A stretch of DNA of 64,000 bases, from positions 1 to 64,000 of the forward strand of contig JACRBJ010000045.1 of the NCBI GenBank assembly GCA_016234555.1. Reading direction: 5' to 3'. This DNA comes from Chloroflexota bacterium. Its GTDB lineage: Bacteria > Chloroflexota > Anaerolineae > Anaerolineales > Villigracilaceae. Within the stretch, counting starts at the first letter, position 1; every line of letters begins with the position of its first letter. Position numbers and translations under genes: made by a program. The notes under the pieces were generated by a model that did not search any database, was not told the origin of the DNA, and saw only the letters and a program-made list of their open reading frames with translations. Positions 6,874 to 16,399 of this stretch are shown piece after piece.

Positions 6874-7583
6874 GAAGGTATAGTTGTCTTGAGTTTCTTG
6901 CGTCTGCGGACAACGAAGAAAAGCACAATCATGACAATACAAAAGTAGCCTGCCAGTCGTTTGACGGCGCGCAAGTTCGCGCTGGGCACATAGTTCGGAG
7001 TCCGCGCGAGCAATTGGATTTCCTTCTCGAAGAAGTGCAGGGTAAAGGGTTCCAGCGCCTGTTGGGAGGGTAGCATGAACAGATAGGCAAAGTTCTTGAA
7101 TTGCTTCGTGTCCGTGCAGCCAATGCTGGCATTCGCATCGAGGGGAAGCATTTCAAAGGATTGGATGGGGGTGTACCAGAACTCGTCCGACACGCGCAGT
7201 CCGCCAAACCTCCACAAGATCGGCACCAGCCAGCCAAACGCTTCAGACTGCCGATATGCCTGTCCCATCGGCGGGATGTGCTCGTCAGCGCTGGTAACAA
7301 CGTATATGTCGGAAAATGTGATTGCCCGCTTCGTGTCTGCAAGGTTACGCAGGCACATCGGGATGGTGATAAAAGTAAAACCTTCGGTAAGGGTGACTGA
7401 TTGCAGGCTGCCTTCCCGTGTGCCGATATAGGTATCGCGCACTTGTATTTCCCACCTGGTCTCACTTTGAACTGATGGGCTTTTATTTTCCCTGGCGGGA
7501 TAAAATCCAGAACAAGCAACCAATCCAGTCAACACAAAAAGATTGATCACGATAACGAAAAAATTACGAAATATATTCTTCAT
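6855..7583 (-). CDS. Lipoprotein with C-terminal transmembrane helix
   Basis: The 242-residue protein has a signal peptide with lipobox LVAC, an extracytoplasmic domain of about 175 residues resembling DUF4352-type beta-sandwich lipoproteins (RWEIQVRDTYIG..., LRNLADTKRAITFSDIYVV), and one C-terminal helix (YFCIVMIVLFFVV) followed by basic residues. Its last codons read into the displaced nrdJ 3' end in a different frame, so the present C-terminus was made by the insertion event. The family assignment is tentative. Confidence 0.7.
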   Translation of the reverse strand: MKNIFRNFFVIVINLFVLTGLVACSGFYPARENKSPSVQSETRWEIQVRDTYIGTREGSLQSVTLTEGFTFITIPMCLRNLADTKRAITFSDIYVVTSADEHIPPMGQAYRQSEAFGWLVPILWRFGGLRVSDEFWYTPIQSFEMLPLDANASIGCTDTKQFKNFAYLFMLPSQQALEPFTLHFFEKEIQLLARTPNYVPSANLRAVKRLAGYFCIVMIVLFFVVRRRKKLKTTIPSSGSGQ

Positions 7584-7604
7584 TTCTTCCCATTCATTTA
7601 CTCC

Positions 7605-7637
7605 AGGTGACAGTCACCTCGAAGGTGACTGTCACCT
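7605..7637. repeat. Perfect 15-bp palindromic repeat
   Basis: AGGTGACAGTCACCT (7605-7619) and AGGTGACTGTCACCT (7623-7637) form a perfect stem with a CGA loop. A T-run follows on the plus strand. For the minus-strand genes around it the T-run is on the wrong side, so it is a palindromic repeat at an insertion boundary rather than an obvious terminator. Confidence 0.6.
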
Positions 7638-7646
7638 TTTTTATTC

Positions 7647-7742
7647 CTAACACTCACTAAACCCACAAGCGTAACACTTCCTGCATCCCTCTTCATTCAC
7701 CACAGCCGCTTCGCCGCATTCGGGACAAATGTCACCGATCTT
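7647..7742 (-). pseudogene. Displaced copy 2 of the nrdJ 3' end, all-synonymous
   Basis: These 96 bases encode the last 31 residues of nrdJ ([14 protein letters not shown]... to GFSEC) and its TAG stop in an open frame. Compared with the real end (8589-8684), 11 codons differ and every difference is synonymous. The copy therefore evolved as a functional gene end under selection before being displaced; it is not a simple recent duplication. It has no start codon and is not expected to be translated. Confidence 0.88.
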
Positions 7743-7750
7743 CGCAGGAC

Positions 7751-8320
7751 CTACCCCAAGCCGGGTTGTTTGCTTTTGGGTGCGCGGCGAAGGGACAAGA
7801 ACCACCAGACAAACCAGAAAAGAATCCCCTCGAATGCGCCTAACGCACCATTGGCTAAGATGGTTTCCACAATCCTGCGGATCAGAATATTGGTGGACAT
7901 ATAATTTGGGTCATACGACTGGTCGAATGTCATTATCAACAGCGAGGGAATAACGCCAATAAGAGCCCCCGCAATCGTGCTTGAGATCGGAGTAATCCGT
8001 CCGAAGCGCCATCCCAGGATGGCTGTGGGAATGCCGAAGATGGCAAACTGTATACCCACACAGAAGGCCGCAAGACCGCCCGTATATAAAACTGTTGTCA
8101 TCATTATTCCTGCTGTCTCAGCCAACTTTTGTAGAATCCCGGGAGGCGCATTATAGGAAAGTGCGCCAAACAATAACCAAAGTGGGACAGTTAATACCCA
8201 AAAAGGAATGGGTGTCAGGGCAACCGACAGCACGGCAATGACTAGTTTAATTACCGTTTTCGAGACCGGGTTGTGGACACGAACTTCCGAAGTTCCTTGA
8301 TCAATGGGAGTTTCTGACAT
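7751..8320 (-). CDS. Four-helix membrane protein, unknown function
   Basis: The 189-residue protein has about four hydrophobic helices (near residues 22-50, 68-92, 105-130 and 150-175). The ATG at 8320 follows a GAGG site; the in-frame TTG two codons earlier overlaps that spacing. It lies between the real nrdJ 3' end and a displaced copy of it, so it is cargo of a single-gene insertion. No family is recognised. The remaining bases to 8542 hold no gene. Confidence 0.7.
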   Translation of the reverse strand: MSETPIDQGTSEVRVHNPVSKTVIKLVIAVLSVALTPIPFWVLTVPLWLLFGALSYNAPPGILQKLAETAGIMMTTVLYTGGLAAFCVGIQFAIFGIPTAILGWRFGRITPISSTIAGALIGVIPSLLIMTFDQSYDPNYMSTNILIRRIVETILANGALGAFEGILFWFVWWFLSLRRAPKSKQPGLG

Positions 8321-8542
8321 ATTCAACCTCTACTTATAAGTTTTTTCCCAATTCTTCATAAAATTTCTTTATTAGTAAGAAAATCTCTGTATTTGTGTTC
8401 GTCGTTTATCTTCCAACTTTACTTTTATTTTGGTTTTCCTTTTTCCTTTCTTTGTTTTTGGTAATAGCGCTTTCGTCAGCTGAACAAAACCTGGCTGTCT
8501 CGTGCCATAATCACAAATAAAATATCTTTCCTAAATCGCTAC

Positions 8543-8577
8543 AAACTCCGCCAGCAACATATCTGCTGACGGAGTTT
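8543..8577 (-). terminator. nrdJ terminator hairpin
   Basis: A 14-bp stem (AAACTCCGCCAGCA with TGCTGACGGAGTTT, one mismatch) lies 11 bases beyond the nrdJ stop. A diverged counterpart sits in the same place after displaced copy 1. Confidence 0.6.
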
Positions 8578-8588
8578 GATTTATTTTC

Positions 8589-11189
8589 CTAGCACTCGCT
8601 AAACCCACAAGCATAGCACTTGCGGCAGCCTTCCTCGTTCACCACCGCCGCCTCGCCGCATTCGGGACAAATGTCACCGATCTTCATTTTATGCGTGGAC
8701 GGTGATTCCTCGTGATGTTGTCCGTTGCCATTCGACTTAACTTCGTCTGTATCGATGCCGTTCTTCTCGTTCAGGTACTGGTCCAATATCTGTCCGATGC
8801 CATCGGGCAGGGAGCGCACGCGGTTGGGACCGAATCCCAGCGAGCGGCCGCCGCCGATGCCGATCAGTTGGATGATGACCTCGCGCATCCTGTCCAACGG
8901 GGCGACGGGCGAAGCCATGCGCAAAATATACGAGATCAGCCGTCCAATCGCCTCGGAGACCGCGGCAATTTCAGAGCCAGCCTTGGCGGTGTTGATGAAG
9001 ACCTCGAAGGGCTGCGTCCCACCGTTTTCGTTGATGGTGATGAACGCCTTGCCAACGGGGGTGTCGATGTTGTACGTCCTGCCGGGCAGAGCCTTCGGGC
9101 GCGGCTTCTTTGTCCCGTGCCACATGGTGGCTGCGGGGATGGGGGCAGGTTCAGCTGCTGGTTGAGTAGAGCGAGCGTTCTTCTCGCTCGTATCGAAACC
9201 AGGCGCCTTTTTCTCCGCTGTTGCCTTCGTCTCCAGCACCACCTTGTCGCGTGAACCCGTCACGTAAACCGTGATCCCCTTGCAGCCGAGTTCCCACGCC
9301 AGTTGATAGGCAATCGCCACGTCCGCTTCGGTGGCGCCTTCCGAGAAGTTGACCGTCTTCGAGAGCGAATTGTCCACGAAGGCTTGCAGGGCGGCTTGCA
9401 TCCGCACGTGCTCCTCGGCGGTCACATCCGACGAGACCACGAACGTATCGCGGATGCCCTGCGGAAGTTCGGCGACGTGCTGACAGGTCCCCTGGCTCAT
9501 CACCTGCTCGACGATCTCCTGACGCTTCTCCTCTCCCAAACCGAGTTTCTTCAACGCCTCGTCGAAGCGCGGGCTGGCATAGGTGAGTTGCAAATCCTTG
9601 CCGTTGTCGTTCACGTGGCGGATGTATGCTAGCGCGAAGACGGGTTCACAGCCGTAGCCTTCACATCCCGCGACGGTGGCGATGGTGCCAGTGGGGGCGA
9701 CGGTGGTCTGCGCCGCATTGCGGATTCCATGCTGACGGATTCCGTCCGCCACCAAATTCCACTCGACCTCGGGCCTGTTCCAGTTATTCTGATACTTCGC
9801 CAGCGGGTGGGGCGGGGTCCAGCGCATGTCGTCCATATCGTAGATCGAACCTTCGATGGCGGGGAAGGGTCCGCGCTCGATGGCGAGCTCCACGCTGGTC
9901 TTCATCGCATGGAAGCGGACGAACTCCATGATCTGCGCGCCAAACTCCTGACCTTCCTTCGAGCCGTAACGCACGCCCACGTGGTACATCAAATCCGCGA
10001 GACCCATGATTCCAAGTCCGATGCGGCGGGCGCGGTGCGCGGCTTCCTTGAGCTGCGGAACAGACGGCACATACCCGTTCGCCTCCACCACGTCATCGAG
10101 GAAGCGAGTGGCGGTCACAATGGATTGACGCAGGGTTTCCCAGTCCACCGTGTTGTTGGCTCCGCAATGCTCGTTGAGGTTGACCGAACCGAGGCAGCAG
10201 TTCTCGTAAGGTCCAAGCCACTGCTCTCCGCACGGGTTCGTCGACTCCAGCGGATACAAGTGGGGGACAGGGTTGTCCCGATTTGCCGCGTCCAAAAAGA
10301 GGACGCCCGGCTCGCCGTTGTGATGCGCCTGTTTGACGATTCGGTTGAACAGGTCACGCGCGCGGACGGTTCTGTAGGTCTTGATCTTGATGCCTTCGGC
10401 TTCGGCTTGTTCCAGCGTGCCGTCGAAATTCCGCGCCTTCATTTCAGCTAGGTCGGGGAAGCGCAGTTCCCAATCCTCGTCGTTTTCCACGGCGCGCATG
10501 AAGGCATCGGTAATTCCAACCGAGATGTTGAAGTTCGTGATGTGATTCTCATTGGTCTTGCACTCGATGAATTCCTCCACGTCGGGATGGTCAACGCGAA
10601 GAACGCCCATATTCGCGCCGCGTCGTGAGCCGCCCTGCGCCACCTCGCCGAAGGCATGGTCGTAGACTCGCAGAAAACCGACGGGTCCCGTGGCGCGTCC
10701 CGCCGAGGTATTGACGAGGGAATCCTTGGGGCGCAGGCGCGAAAAGGAGAATCCGTTCCCGCCGCCCGTCTGCTGGATCAACGCCGCATCGCGCAAGGTT
10801 TGGAAAATCCCGGAGCTTTTACGTCCCATGTCATCGGAGATCGGGAGAACAAAACAAGCCGCAAGCTGTCCCAGCGGAGTTCCCGCACCGGTAAAAGTAG
10901 GAGAGTTCGGGAAAAACTTCTTGCTGGAAAGCAGGTGATAGTATTCGACGGTGCGTTCGGCGACGTCGGCTCCCCATCCTTCCTCGACCTTCGCCACGTG
11001 ATACGCTACGCGCCAGAACATTTCCTCCACCGTTTCGGCAGGTTTCCCTTCATCGTCACGGCGGACATAACGCTTCGTCAACACCTGGCGGGCGTTATCG
11101 GTCAACGTCGCCTTGGGAAGTCCCTTCGGCATGGGCAGGGTGGGCAGCAAGCCGTTTTTGGTTTTTGTGTCAGCGGATTTCGTTGCCAT
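8589..11189 (-). CDS. nrdJ: Vitamin B12-dependent ribonucleotide reductase (class II)
   Basis: This 866-residue adenosylcobalamin-dependent enzyme reduces ribonucleotides to deoxyribonucleotides without needing oxygen. The N-terminal segment (residues 30-110) is followed by the alpha/beta barrel with [20 protein letters not shown], whose Cys and Glu form the catalytic radical site, and by [18 protein letters not shown]. After a TSCPD-like domain (about 700-790), a zinc ribbon ([10 protein letters not shown]...[12 protein letters not shown]) ends the protein and probably relays electrons to the active site. An AGGAGAG site precedes the ATG. It follows nrdR in the same direction. Its 3' end is duplicated twice downstream. 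Confidence 0.97.
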   Translation of the reverse strand: MATKSADTKTKNGLLPTLPMPKGLPKATLTDNARQVLTKRYVRRDDEGKPAETVEEMFWRVAYHVAKVEEGWGADVAERTVEYYHLLSSKKFFPNSPTFTGAGTPLGQLAACFVLPISDDMGRKSSGIFQTLRDAALIQQTGGGNGFSFSRLRPKDSLVNTSAGRATGPVGFLRVYDHAFGEVAQGGSRRGANMGVLRVDHPDVEEFIECKTNENHITNFNISVGITDAFMRAVENDEDWELRFPDLAEMKARNFDGTLEQAEAEGIKIKTYRTVRARDLFNRIVKQAHHNGEPGVLFLDAANRDNPVPHLYPLESTNPCGEQWLGPYENCCLGSVNLNEHCGANNTVDWETLRQSIVTATRFLDDVVEANGYVPSVPQLKEAAHRARRIGLGIMGLADLMYHVGVRYGSKEGQEFGAQIMEFVRFHAMKTSVELAIERGPFPAIEGSIYDMDDMRWTPPHPLAKYQNNWNRPEVEWNLVADGIRQHGIRNAAQTTVAPTGTIATVAGCEGYGCEPVFALAYIRHVNDNGKDLQLTYASPRFDEALKKLGLGEEKRQEIVEQVMSQGTCQHVAELPQGIRDTFVVSSDVTAEEHVRMQAALQAFVDNSLSKTVNFSEGATEADVAIAYQLAWELGCKGITVYVTGSRDKVVLETKATAEKKAPGFDTSEKNARSTQPAAEPAPIPAATMWHGTKKPRPKALPGRTYNIDTPVGKAFITINENGGTQPFEVFINTAKAGSEIAAVSEAIGRLISYILRMASPVAPLDRMREVIIQLIGIGGGRSLGFGPNRVRSLPDGIGQILDQYLNEKNGIDTDEVKSNGNGQHHEESPSTHKMKIGDICPECGEAAVVNEEGCRKCYACGFSEC

Positions 11190-11228
11190 CTTTTACTCTC
11201 CTATAAAATTTATTCTGTCTCTGGCTTT

Positions 11229-11257
11229 GCTCTGTCGGGGGCTAACTCCGGCAGAGC
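11229..11257. repeat. Palindromic repeat between nrdR and nrdJ
   Basis: GCTCTG...CAGAGC encloses TCGGGGGCTAACTCCGG, a variant of the GGGGGCTTAGCCCCC palindromes at 15505 and 61049. It lies in the 135-bp gap between nrdR and nrdJ and could act as a weak terminator or RNA-processing site. Confidence 0.5.
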
Positions 11258-11324
11258 GATAAAATTGGAAACAAAACGGCAAAGACACTTCCCCCTTTGA
11301 GGGGGCGTCCCTGCCGTACATTAA

Positions 11325-11774
11325 CTAGTCTTCGAGTAACTGGTCTATTTCGGTGCGGATGGACTGCAAATCGTCCAGTCCCAAATACACGATGGCGTAA
11401 CGGATGTATGCGATCTGGTCCACTTCCTTCAAGGTCGCCATGACCAGGTCGCCGACCACGCGGGAGGAGACTTCAGCCTTGCCAGCTTTTTGCAATTGCG
11501 CTTCCACCTGCCCGATCATGCGCTCGATGTCCGCCGCGGAAACGGGACGTTTGGCGCAGGAGATGCGAATCCCGCGCGCCATCTTCTCGCGGTCGAACTC
11601 CTCACGTGTCCCATCCTGCTTGACGATGAGCGGAACCGCCAGAATCGGGCGTTCGTAACTGCTGAACCGCTGACGGCATTTCAGGCATTCGCGGCGGCGT
11701 CTAATCCCACCGTGACTGTCGTGGGAGGTATCCAGCACTTTCGAATCATGGTGTTTACAGTAGGGACAACGCAT
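11325..11774 (-). CDS. nrdR: Transcriptional repressor NrdR
   Basis: The 149-residue ATP/dATP-sensing repressor of ribonucleotide reductase genes has its zinc ribbon at the N-terminus (MRCPYCKHHDSKVLDT...RRRRECLKC) and an ATP-cone domain (about 49-139). Length and both domains match the family exactly. A GGAG site precedes the ATG. Its position directly upstream of nrdJ makes that gene its likely target, although no convincing pair of NrdR boxes was found upstream. Confidence 0.96.
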   Translation of the reverse strand: MRCPYCKHHDSKVLDTSHDSHGGIRRRRECLKCRQRFSSYERPILAVPLIVKQDGTREEFDREKMARGIRISCAKRPVSAADIERMIGQVEAQLQKAGKAEVSSRVVGDLVMATLKEVDQIAYIRYAIVYLGLDDLQSIRTEIDQLLED

Positions 11775-11972
11775 TAAAACTACTCCGAAGTTAGAACAAA
11801 TGTTAGAGCCAAATATGGGCGTTCGGGCGCTGCATCCCCGTATATCTGGCTAAAGTGTTCGGCATTTTAGCATCATCCCCATGGGCTGACAAGAGGGACT
11901 TTTGTTCACTCCTTTCTTAAAATATCCACAAGTTTTATTTTTTAAGTTTGAGATTTAATTCCAGGGAAGGGT

Positions 11973-11999
11973 TTGTAATCTCAAAGGCAAAGTTATAAT
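11973..11999 (+). promoter_or_regulatory. Promoter with -10 six bases before the DUF58 start
   Basis: TATAAT (11994-11999) stands exactly six bases before the ATG at 12006, with a weak -35 (TTGTAA, 11973-11978). No ribosome binding site is present. Transcription would start at or next to the ATG, giving a leaderless message. Confidence 0.55.
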
Positions 12000-12005
12000 C
12001 ATTCA

Positions 12006-13268
12006 ATGATACGTTTGCGTAAACCGATATTTCCGATTCTGATCGCCTTCCTGCTCGGTCTGCAAGTGATGGATCCCTCGGAAGTGTGGACCATCCTGCT
12101 GGTGGGCTTTGGCGGCACATTGGTCATTGCATACGTCTGGGCGCGCTCGCTTGGCAGGGACATCGAACTGCGCAGGGAAACTCGCTTGAGGTGGATTCAA
12201 GTCGGCGGACAAATCGAAGAACGAATCACTTTATCCAATGGGTTTTCTTTGCCGGCGGCGCAGGTTGAGTTCATGGATCAATCCACGCTGCCCGGCTTCG
12301 ACGCGAGCAGGTCAACCAGCATCAACGCGGGATACTTCGACCAGTGGACTCTTTCCGCCACCTGCAAACAGCGCGGACTCTTTTACCTCGGCGGCGCGGT
12401 GATTTCGACGGGCGACCCATTTGGGATCTTCGAAGTGACTATCCGCGATTCCAAACGGACCTCGATTCTGGTCCTGCCCCAAATAGCATCCCTCCCCGAA
12501 TTGCGGATTGCGCCATCCGGCTCGCAGGGAGATGGTCAGCCGCGAAGGAACGCCTCCGAGAAAACCATCCATGCGGCGACGGTGCGCGAATACGTCCATG
12601 GTGACAGTATGCGCATGATTCACTGGCGGACCACCGCGCGCATGAATGAACTCTTCGTGCGTTTGATGGAAAGCACACCCGAAGGCGACTGGTGGATTTT
12701 GCTCGACCTCGATAAAAAATACATGCTCGGTGAAGGCTGGGACTCGGTCGAAGAGCAGTGCGTCACGCTTGCGGCTTCGCTTACTGACCGTGGTCTGCGC
12801 TTGCGGAAATCCGTCGGGATGATCGGCAACAGCGGGGAATTGATCTGGCTGACACCACAAAAAGGCGAAGGTCAACGCTGGGAGATCATGCGGTCACTTG
12901 CCACCGCCAGTCCCAGTGACCTTGATCTGGGCTCCGTGCTTGAACGTATCCAGCCCTCGCTTGGCAGACAGCACAGCCTGATCATCGTCACCGCATCCAC
13001 CCAATTGGATTGGACCAGAACCCTGCTGCCTGTGACCAAACGCAGCAGCGTCCCCACCGTAATGCTGCTTGACCTCTCTCCTTATGGTGAGACATCTGCC
13101 GAACACACGGCGGCATTTTTGGAAGAGCGCGGCGTGACTTGTCATGTCATCCCGCCCGGAATCATGGAATTGCCCAAAACGGACCAGGCTGTCCCAGTTA
13201 AAGGGGCATGGCAAACGACACCTACAGGCGACCTCATTCCGCTGCCCGCAGGCAAGGTGGCAGGATGA
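12006..13268 (+). CDS. DUF58 domain-containing protein
   Basis: The 420-residue protein has two N-terminal membrane helices (residues 1-45), a beta-rich segment, and the DUF58 signature around REYVHGDSMRMIHWRTTAR (about 195-215) followed by a von Willebrand A-like region. DUF58 proteins usually work with a MoxR ATPase and a membrane transglutaminase in envelope protein maturation; here the transglutaminase follows directly with a 4-bp ATGA overlap, but no MoxR gene is in view. The start is supported by the promoter geometry rather than by a ribosome binding site. Confidence 0.9.
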   Translation: MIRLRKPIFPILIAFLLGLQVMDPSEVWTILLVGFGGTLVIAYVWARSLGRDIELRRETRLRWIQVGGQIEERITLSNGFSLPAAQVEFMDQSTLPGFDASRSTSINAGYFDQWTLSATCKQRGLFYLGGAVISTGDPFGIFEVTIRDSKRTSILVLPQIASLPELRIAPSGSQGDGQPRRNASEKTIHAATVREYVHGDSMRMIHWRTTARMNELFVRLMESTPEGDWWILLDLDKKYMLGEGWDSVEEQCVTLAASLTDRGLRLRKSVGMIGNSGELIWLTPQKGEGQRWEIMRSLATASPSDLDLGSVLERIQPSLGRQHSLIIVTASTQLDWTRTLLPVTKRSSVPTVMLLDLSPYGETSAEHTAAFLEERGVTCHVIPPGIMELPKTDQAVPVKGAWQTTPTGDLIPLPAGKVAG

Positions 13269-15568
13269 AGAAAATCCTCACATTGCTACTGCTGATAATT
13301 GCCTTGAGCGCATTGGTCGCGGGAGTCAAAGCCAGCGTGAAGAGTCTCGAAGATGCACGACTGGTCCCTGTCGCCATTTTTGCGGTAACGGCTGGTTATA
13401 CATTTGGTTTCAGACACACATCCGCACGGTGGGCGTGGAGCGTCTTCATTCTCAGCGGCTTGTTCGTCATTTTCATTGAAGCATCCAGACTCGATGAAGT
13501 CTTTTGGAAAACCATACAAGGCATTCCACAATTTCAACTCCAGTCCATTCAAAGCCTGCTAAAACGGGAAGCGCCTGACCTTTCCTTTTTTCGAGGACAA
13601 TTCTCAGAGATTGCCGCGCGCGCGTCCGCCTTCTTCAACCGCCTGTTGGGTGGAAATACCCAAAACTCAACTGTCCGCGAGACCATCTGGGACATCCCAA
13701 TTCTGTTGATTGCATCATGGGCAGGCTGGCAGACAGGCAGACGCGGTGACGTGGTCACCGTGCTTTTGCCTTCCATCGCCCTGCATGGATTTATCCTCAA
13801 CTACACGGGCGCGAGCACGTTCTCTTTGCAAATTGCAGTCTTTGCCTTAATCTGTTTAATGGGTGTTCAAAAAATTTGGGGTCTTGCTCCGCAAGAAGAC
13901 AGGAGAGTCAATGAAGCGCAAAGAGACACTTTCCTGGCAGTGGTCACCATCTCCTTTGCGCTCGGACTCGTCGCAGGGTTGACACCAGTCATCTCGGTGC
14001 GGGATATCGCGAGGAAGATCAACGGGAACGACAGCCTAAACACAATGCTTGGATTGGAAGCAAAGCCAGTCAGGACTTCGTGGGCTGCGCCTGCGGGACT
14101 TCCGCTCGAACACCTGATCGACCCGCAAAGGATTCCCTCCGAATCAATTGTGTTCACTGTCAAGACAGGAGAACTTCCAACTTCGGATAAAAGAATTACC
14201 GATGAAGAAGCACCGCGTCACTACTGGCGGTTGCTGACCTATGACCTGTACAATGGACAGGGCTGGTCAAGTTCACCGACGGAGAACCTTTCCTACAGGG
14301 CAAAACAAGTTGTGTTCCAGTTCAATAGCGAAAGATACAAGGTTGTTCACCAGCAGGTGGAAAAAACTTCAAAGCAGGATGACCGCCTGTATTGGACAGG
14401 CTCGTTGATGCGCGCCAGCCAGCCCATCAACGTGAATTGGCGTACGTCGCCTGAGTCCCTGCCCAAAGGCGTGACCCCAATCCTCAGCGCCGACATGCTT
14501 GGCGCGCTCACCAGGAAACAAAGTTATGAGGTTGATTCGCTCGTCCCCATCGTCAGCGCGAATCAGTTGCGCAATTCGTCGCAGACCTACCCGGAGGAAA
14601 TCCGCAAAAGATATTTGACCCTGCCCGAGTCCATTCCGCAGCGCGTGCTCGACCTCGCCTCCCAACTGACAGCGGATGCGACCAATCCCTACGACAAGGC
14701 GAAGGCAATCGAAGCCTATTTGCGGACATATCCATATTCACTGGATGTCTCCGCTCCCCCAGCGGGTCAGGACGCGGCGGATTATTTTCTCTTCGACTTG
14801 AAGACGGGGTACTGCGATTACTACGCCACCTCGATGGTTGTTCTGGCGCGGACGGTTGGTCTGCCGTCCCTACTGGTGATCGGCTACTCGAGCGGAATCT
14901 ACAACCCGCTGACGGCGGAGTACGTCGTCCGCGAGTTGAACGCCCATAGCTGGGTGGAGGTGTACTTCTCGGGCGTCGGCTGGGTGGAATTCGAACCGAC
15001 AGCGAATCAACCAGCGATTACTCTGCCTGAAAAGTTGCCGCAGGAAGTCGGTACTTCCATCGTTTCCCCAACCACTTTCGGACTCGAAGTCAGCACCGAG
15101 GCAAGGCTGGGATATTCCATCCGACAGGATTTGTATCTGCTCGCGGCGTTGCTGATTTTCATTGCGGCATTGGCAGGCGTTTGGTTCCTACGCACACAGG
15201 GACTCCTGCACGCCCATGAGACCATCGGCTCGATCTATCGCCATGTTTATCGTCATGGGAAAAGGATTTACAAAAATGCGCCGCTGCATGAAACCCCTTC
15301 TGTTTTTGCGTCCAATTTACAGGAGAAGATTGACATCACTCATCGCTGGCTCGTCTCCGCGCCAGATGAAATCAATTTGCTTACCCGCCTTTATTTGCAG
15401 GAAATCTACAGCCCTCGTCCAATCTCAAAGGATGAGCGCGCCCATGCCGTAAAAGTCTGGAGAAAACTATTTTGGAGATTGTTGTTCGCGCGAGCTATTC
15501 TTGCTTTTCGGGGGCTTAGCCCCCGAAAGAACCCAGACTATTCAAAAACTTCATCACATGCGGGTTGA
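13265..15568 (+). CDS. Membrane transglutaminase-like protein
   Basis: The 767-residue protein has several N-terminal membrane helices (residues 1-230), an extracytoplasmic region, and a transglutaminase-like core with the Cys-His-Asp triad in TGYCDYYATSMVVLAR, NAHSWVEVYF and GWVEFEPT (about residues 520-590). One more helix (about 635) and a cytoplasmic tail follow. The ATG at 13265 overlaps the DUF58 stop, so translation is coupled. The last codons run through a palindromic repeat (15505-15529) and overlap the convergent hydrolase by 53 bp, so the C-terminal tail is probably repeat-derived. Confidence 0.9.
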   Translation: MKKILTLLLLIIALSALVAGVKASVKSLEDARLVPVAIFAVTAGYTFGFRHTSARWAWSVFILSGLFVIFIEASRLDEVFWKTIQGIPQFQLQSIQSLLKREAPDLSFFRGQFSEIAARASAFFNRLLGGNTQNSTVRETIWDIPILLIASWAGWQTGRRGDVVTVLLPSIALHGFILNYTGASTFSLQIAVFALICLMGVQKIWGLAPQEDRRVNEAQRDTFLAVVTISFALGLVAGLTPVISVRDIARKINGNDSLNTMLGLEAKPVRTSWAAPAGLPLEHLIDPQRIPSESIVFTVKTGELPTSDKRITDEEAPRHYWRLLTYDLYNGQGWSSSPTENLSYRAKQVVFQFNSERYKVVHQQVEKTSKQDDRLYWTGSLMRASQPINVNWRTSPESLPKGVTPILSADMLGALTRKQSYEVDSLVPIVSANQLRNSSQTYPEEIRKRYLTLPESIPQRVLDLASQLTADATNPYDKAKAIEAYLRTYPYSLDVSAPPAGQDAADYFLFDLKTGYCDYYATSMVVLARTVGLPSLLVIGYSSGIYNPLTAEYVVRELNAHSWVEVYFSGVGWVEFEPTANQPAITLPEKLPQEVGTSIVSPTTFGLEVSTEARLGYSIRQDLYLLAALLIFIAALAGVWFLRTQGLLHAHETIGSIYRHVYRHGKRIYKNAPLHETPSVFASNLQEKIDITHRWLVSAPDEINLLTRLYLQEIYSPRPISKDERAHAVKVWRKLFWRLLFARAILAFRGLSPRKNPDYSKTSSHAG
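15505..15529. repeat. Palindromic repeat in overlapping gene ends
   Basis: TTTTCGGGGGC-TTA-GCCCCCGAAAG lies inside the transglutaminase 3' end and also supplies the TAA stop of the convergent hydrolase (15516-15518). The same core recurs at 61049-61081, with variants at 11229 and 63756. Confidence 0.75.
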
Positions 15569-16376
15569 GTTGTTCGGGATGGCACTGATGCGGCACATGC
15601 CCGCAGATGGGGAAATGGTGCGACGCCACAATGTTCGGGAGCAAATCCCTGATTTTTGGAAATGATCGTGGATCGAGGCTTTGGTCGCGCCCGCCCCAGA
15701 GGAGGAGAGTCGGCTGGTGGATGCGTGACAGGTTTGAGGTCAAATCCGGCAGCGTGCGCGGGATGTTGTAGATCCCCGAAGCGGCGCGGGTGTAATCCAG
15801 CGCGGTCTGGTAGCGGATATGCTCTGGCAGGATGTGAGTCTCGCGGCTTCCCATGTGAAAGCTGACGCTGGACATATCCACAAAAAAGCGGAACAGGCGG
15901 TAGGGCGTGCGTTCGATCAATGTCGTGTTAATCAACTGACGGCGAAACGCGAGTTGCAAAATGGGTGGTAATTGGTGAATGCTGTAAAACGGGTTGATCA
16001 AGACCAAAGCTCGCACGCGTTCTGGGTAACGCAGAGCATACTGCAAAGATATTCCCCCGCCGAGAGAGTGACCCACGAGAATCAGCGAGTCGGAGCGAGT
16101 CAGCGATTCAGCGAGAGTCAGCGAATCAATCCAATTAGAGAAATGCTCGAAGACTGACTCGAAGATGTATTCGCGAGCATGAGCGGGCTTGAAGCTGTCG
16201 CCGTGACCGAGCAGGTCAAGGGCATAGCCTGCGTAGCCAGCACCCGCCAATTCAGGCAGAAGGTCATCCCAATCATGGAGGGAGGCGGCAAGTCCATGCG
16301 TGAGAATAACGGGACTCCCCACACCCTGCTGAACAAAATTCACAACCCCGCTTGTTGCTTTGATTTCATCCTTCAT
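15516..16376 (-). CDS. Alpha/beta fold hydrolase
   Basis: The 286-residue serine hydrolase has an N-terminal HGLAASLHDWDDLLP oxyanion region, the nucleophile elbow GHSLGG (Ser near residue 103) and the acid/His region LLWGGRDQSLDP...ICGHVPHQCHPE. It resembles the BphD/haloalkane dehalogenase-type group, but the substrate is unknown. It lies 23 bases after the hydrolase-ligase fusion gene on the same strand and may be co-transcribed with it. Its stop codon is provided by a palindromic repeat. Confidence 0.87.
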   Translation of the reverse strand: MKDEIKATSGVVNFVQQGVGSPVILTHGLAASLHDWDDLLPELAGAGYAGYALDLLGHGDSFKPAHAREYIFESVFEHFSNWIDSLTLAESLTRSDSLILVGHSLGGGISLQYALRYPERVRALVLINPFYSIHQLPPILQLAFRRQLINTTLIERTPYRLFRFFVDMSSVSFHMGSRETHILPEHIRYQTALDYTRAASGIYNIPRTLPDLTSNLSRIHQPTLLLWGGRDQSLDPRSFPKIRDLLPNIVASHHFPICGHVPHQCHPEQLNPHVMKFLNSLGSFGG

Positions 16377-16399
16377 CTTTCAGCCTTCATCCTTTCCCC

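Noticed and set aside
8712-11300. Several long plus-strand ORFs opposite nrdJ
   Set aside because: They are antisense shadows of the high-GC third positions of nrdJ, with no motifs or binding sites.
11190-11324. Cobalamin riboswitch before nrdJ
   Set aside because: The gap is only 135 bp and shows no B12-box or matching fold by eye; only a palindromic repeat is evident.
11775-11990. NrdR boxes upstream of nrdR
   Set aside because: ATAT-centred motifs at about 11813 and 11842 were seen, but their sequence and 28-29 bp spacing do not match the known paired boxes well enough.
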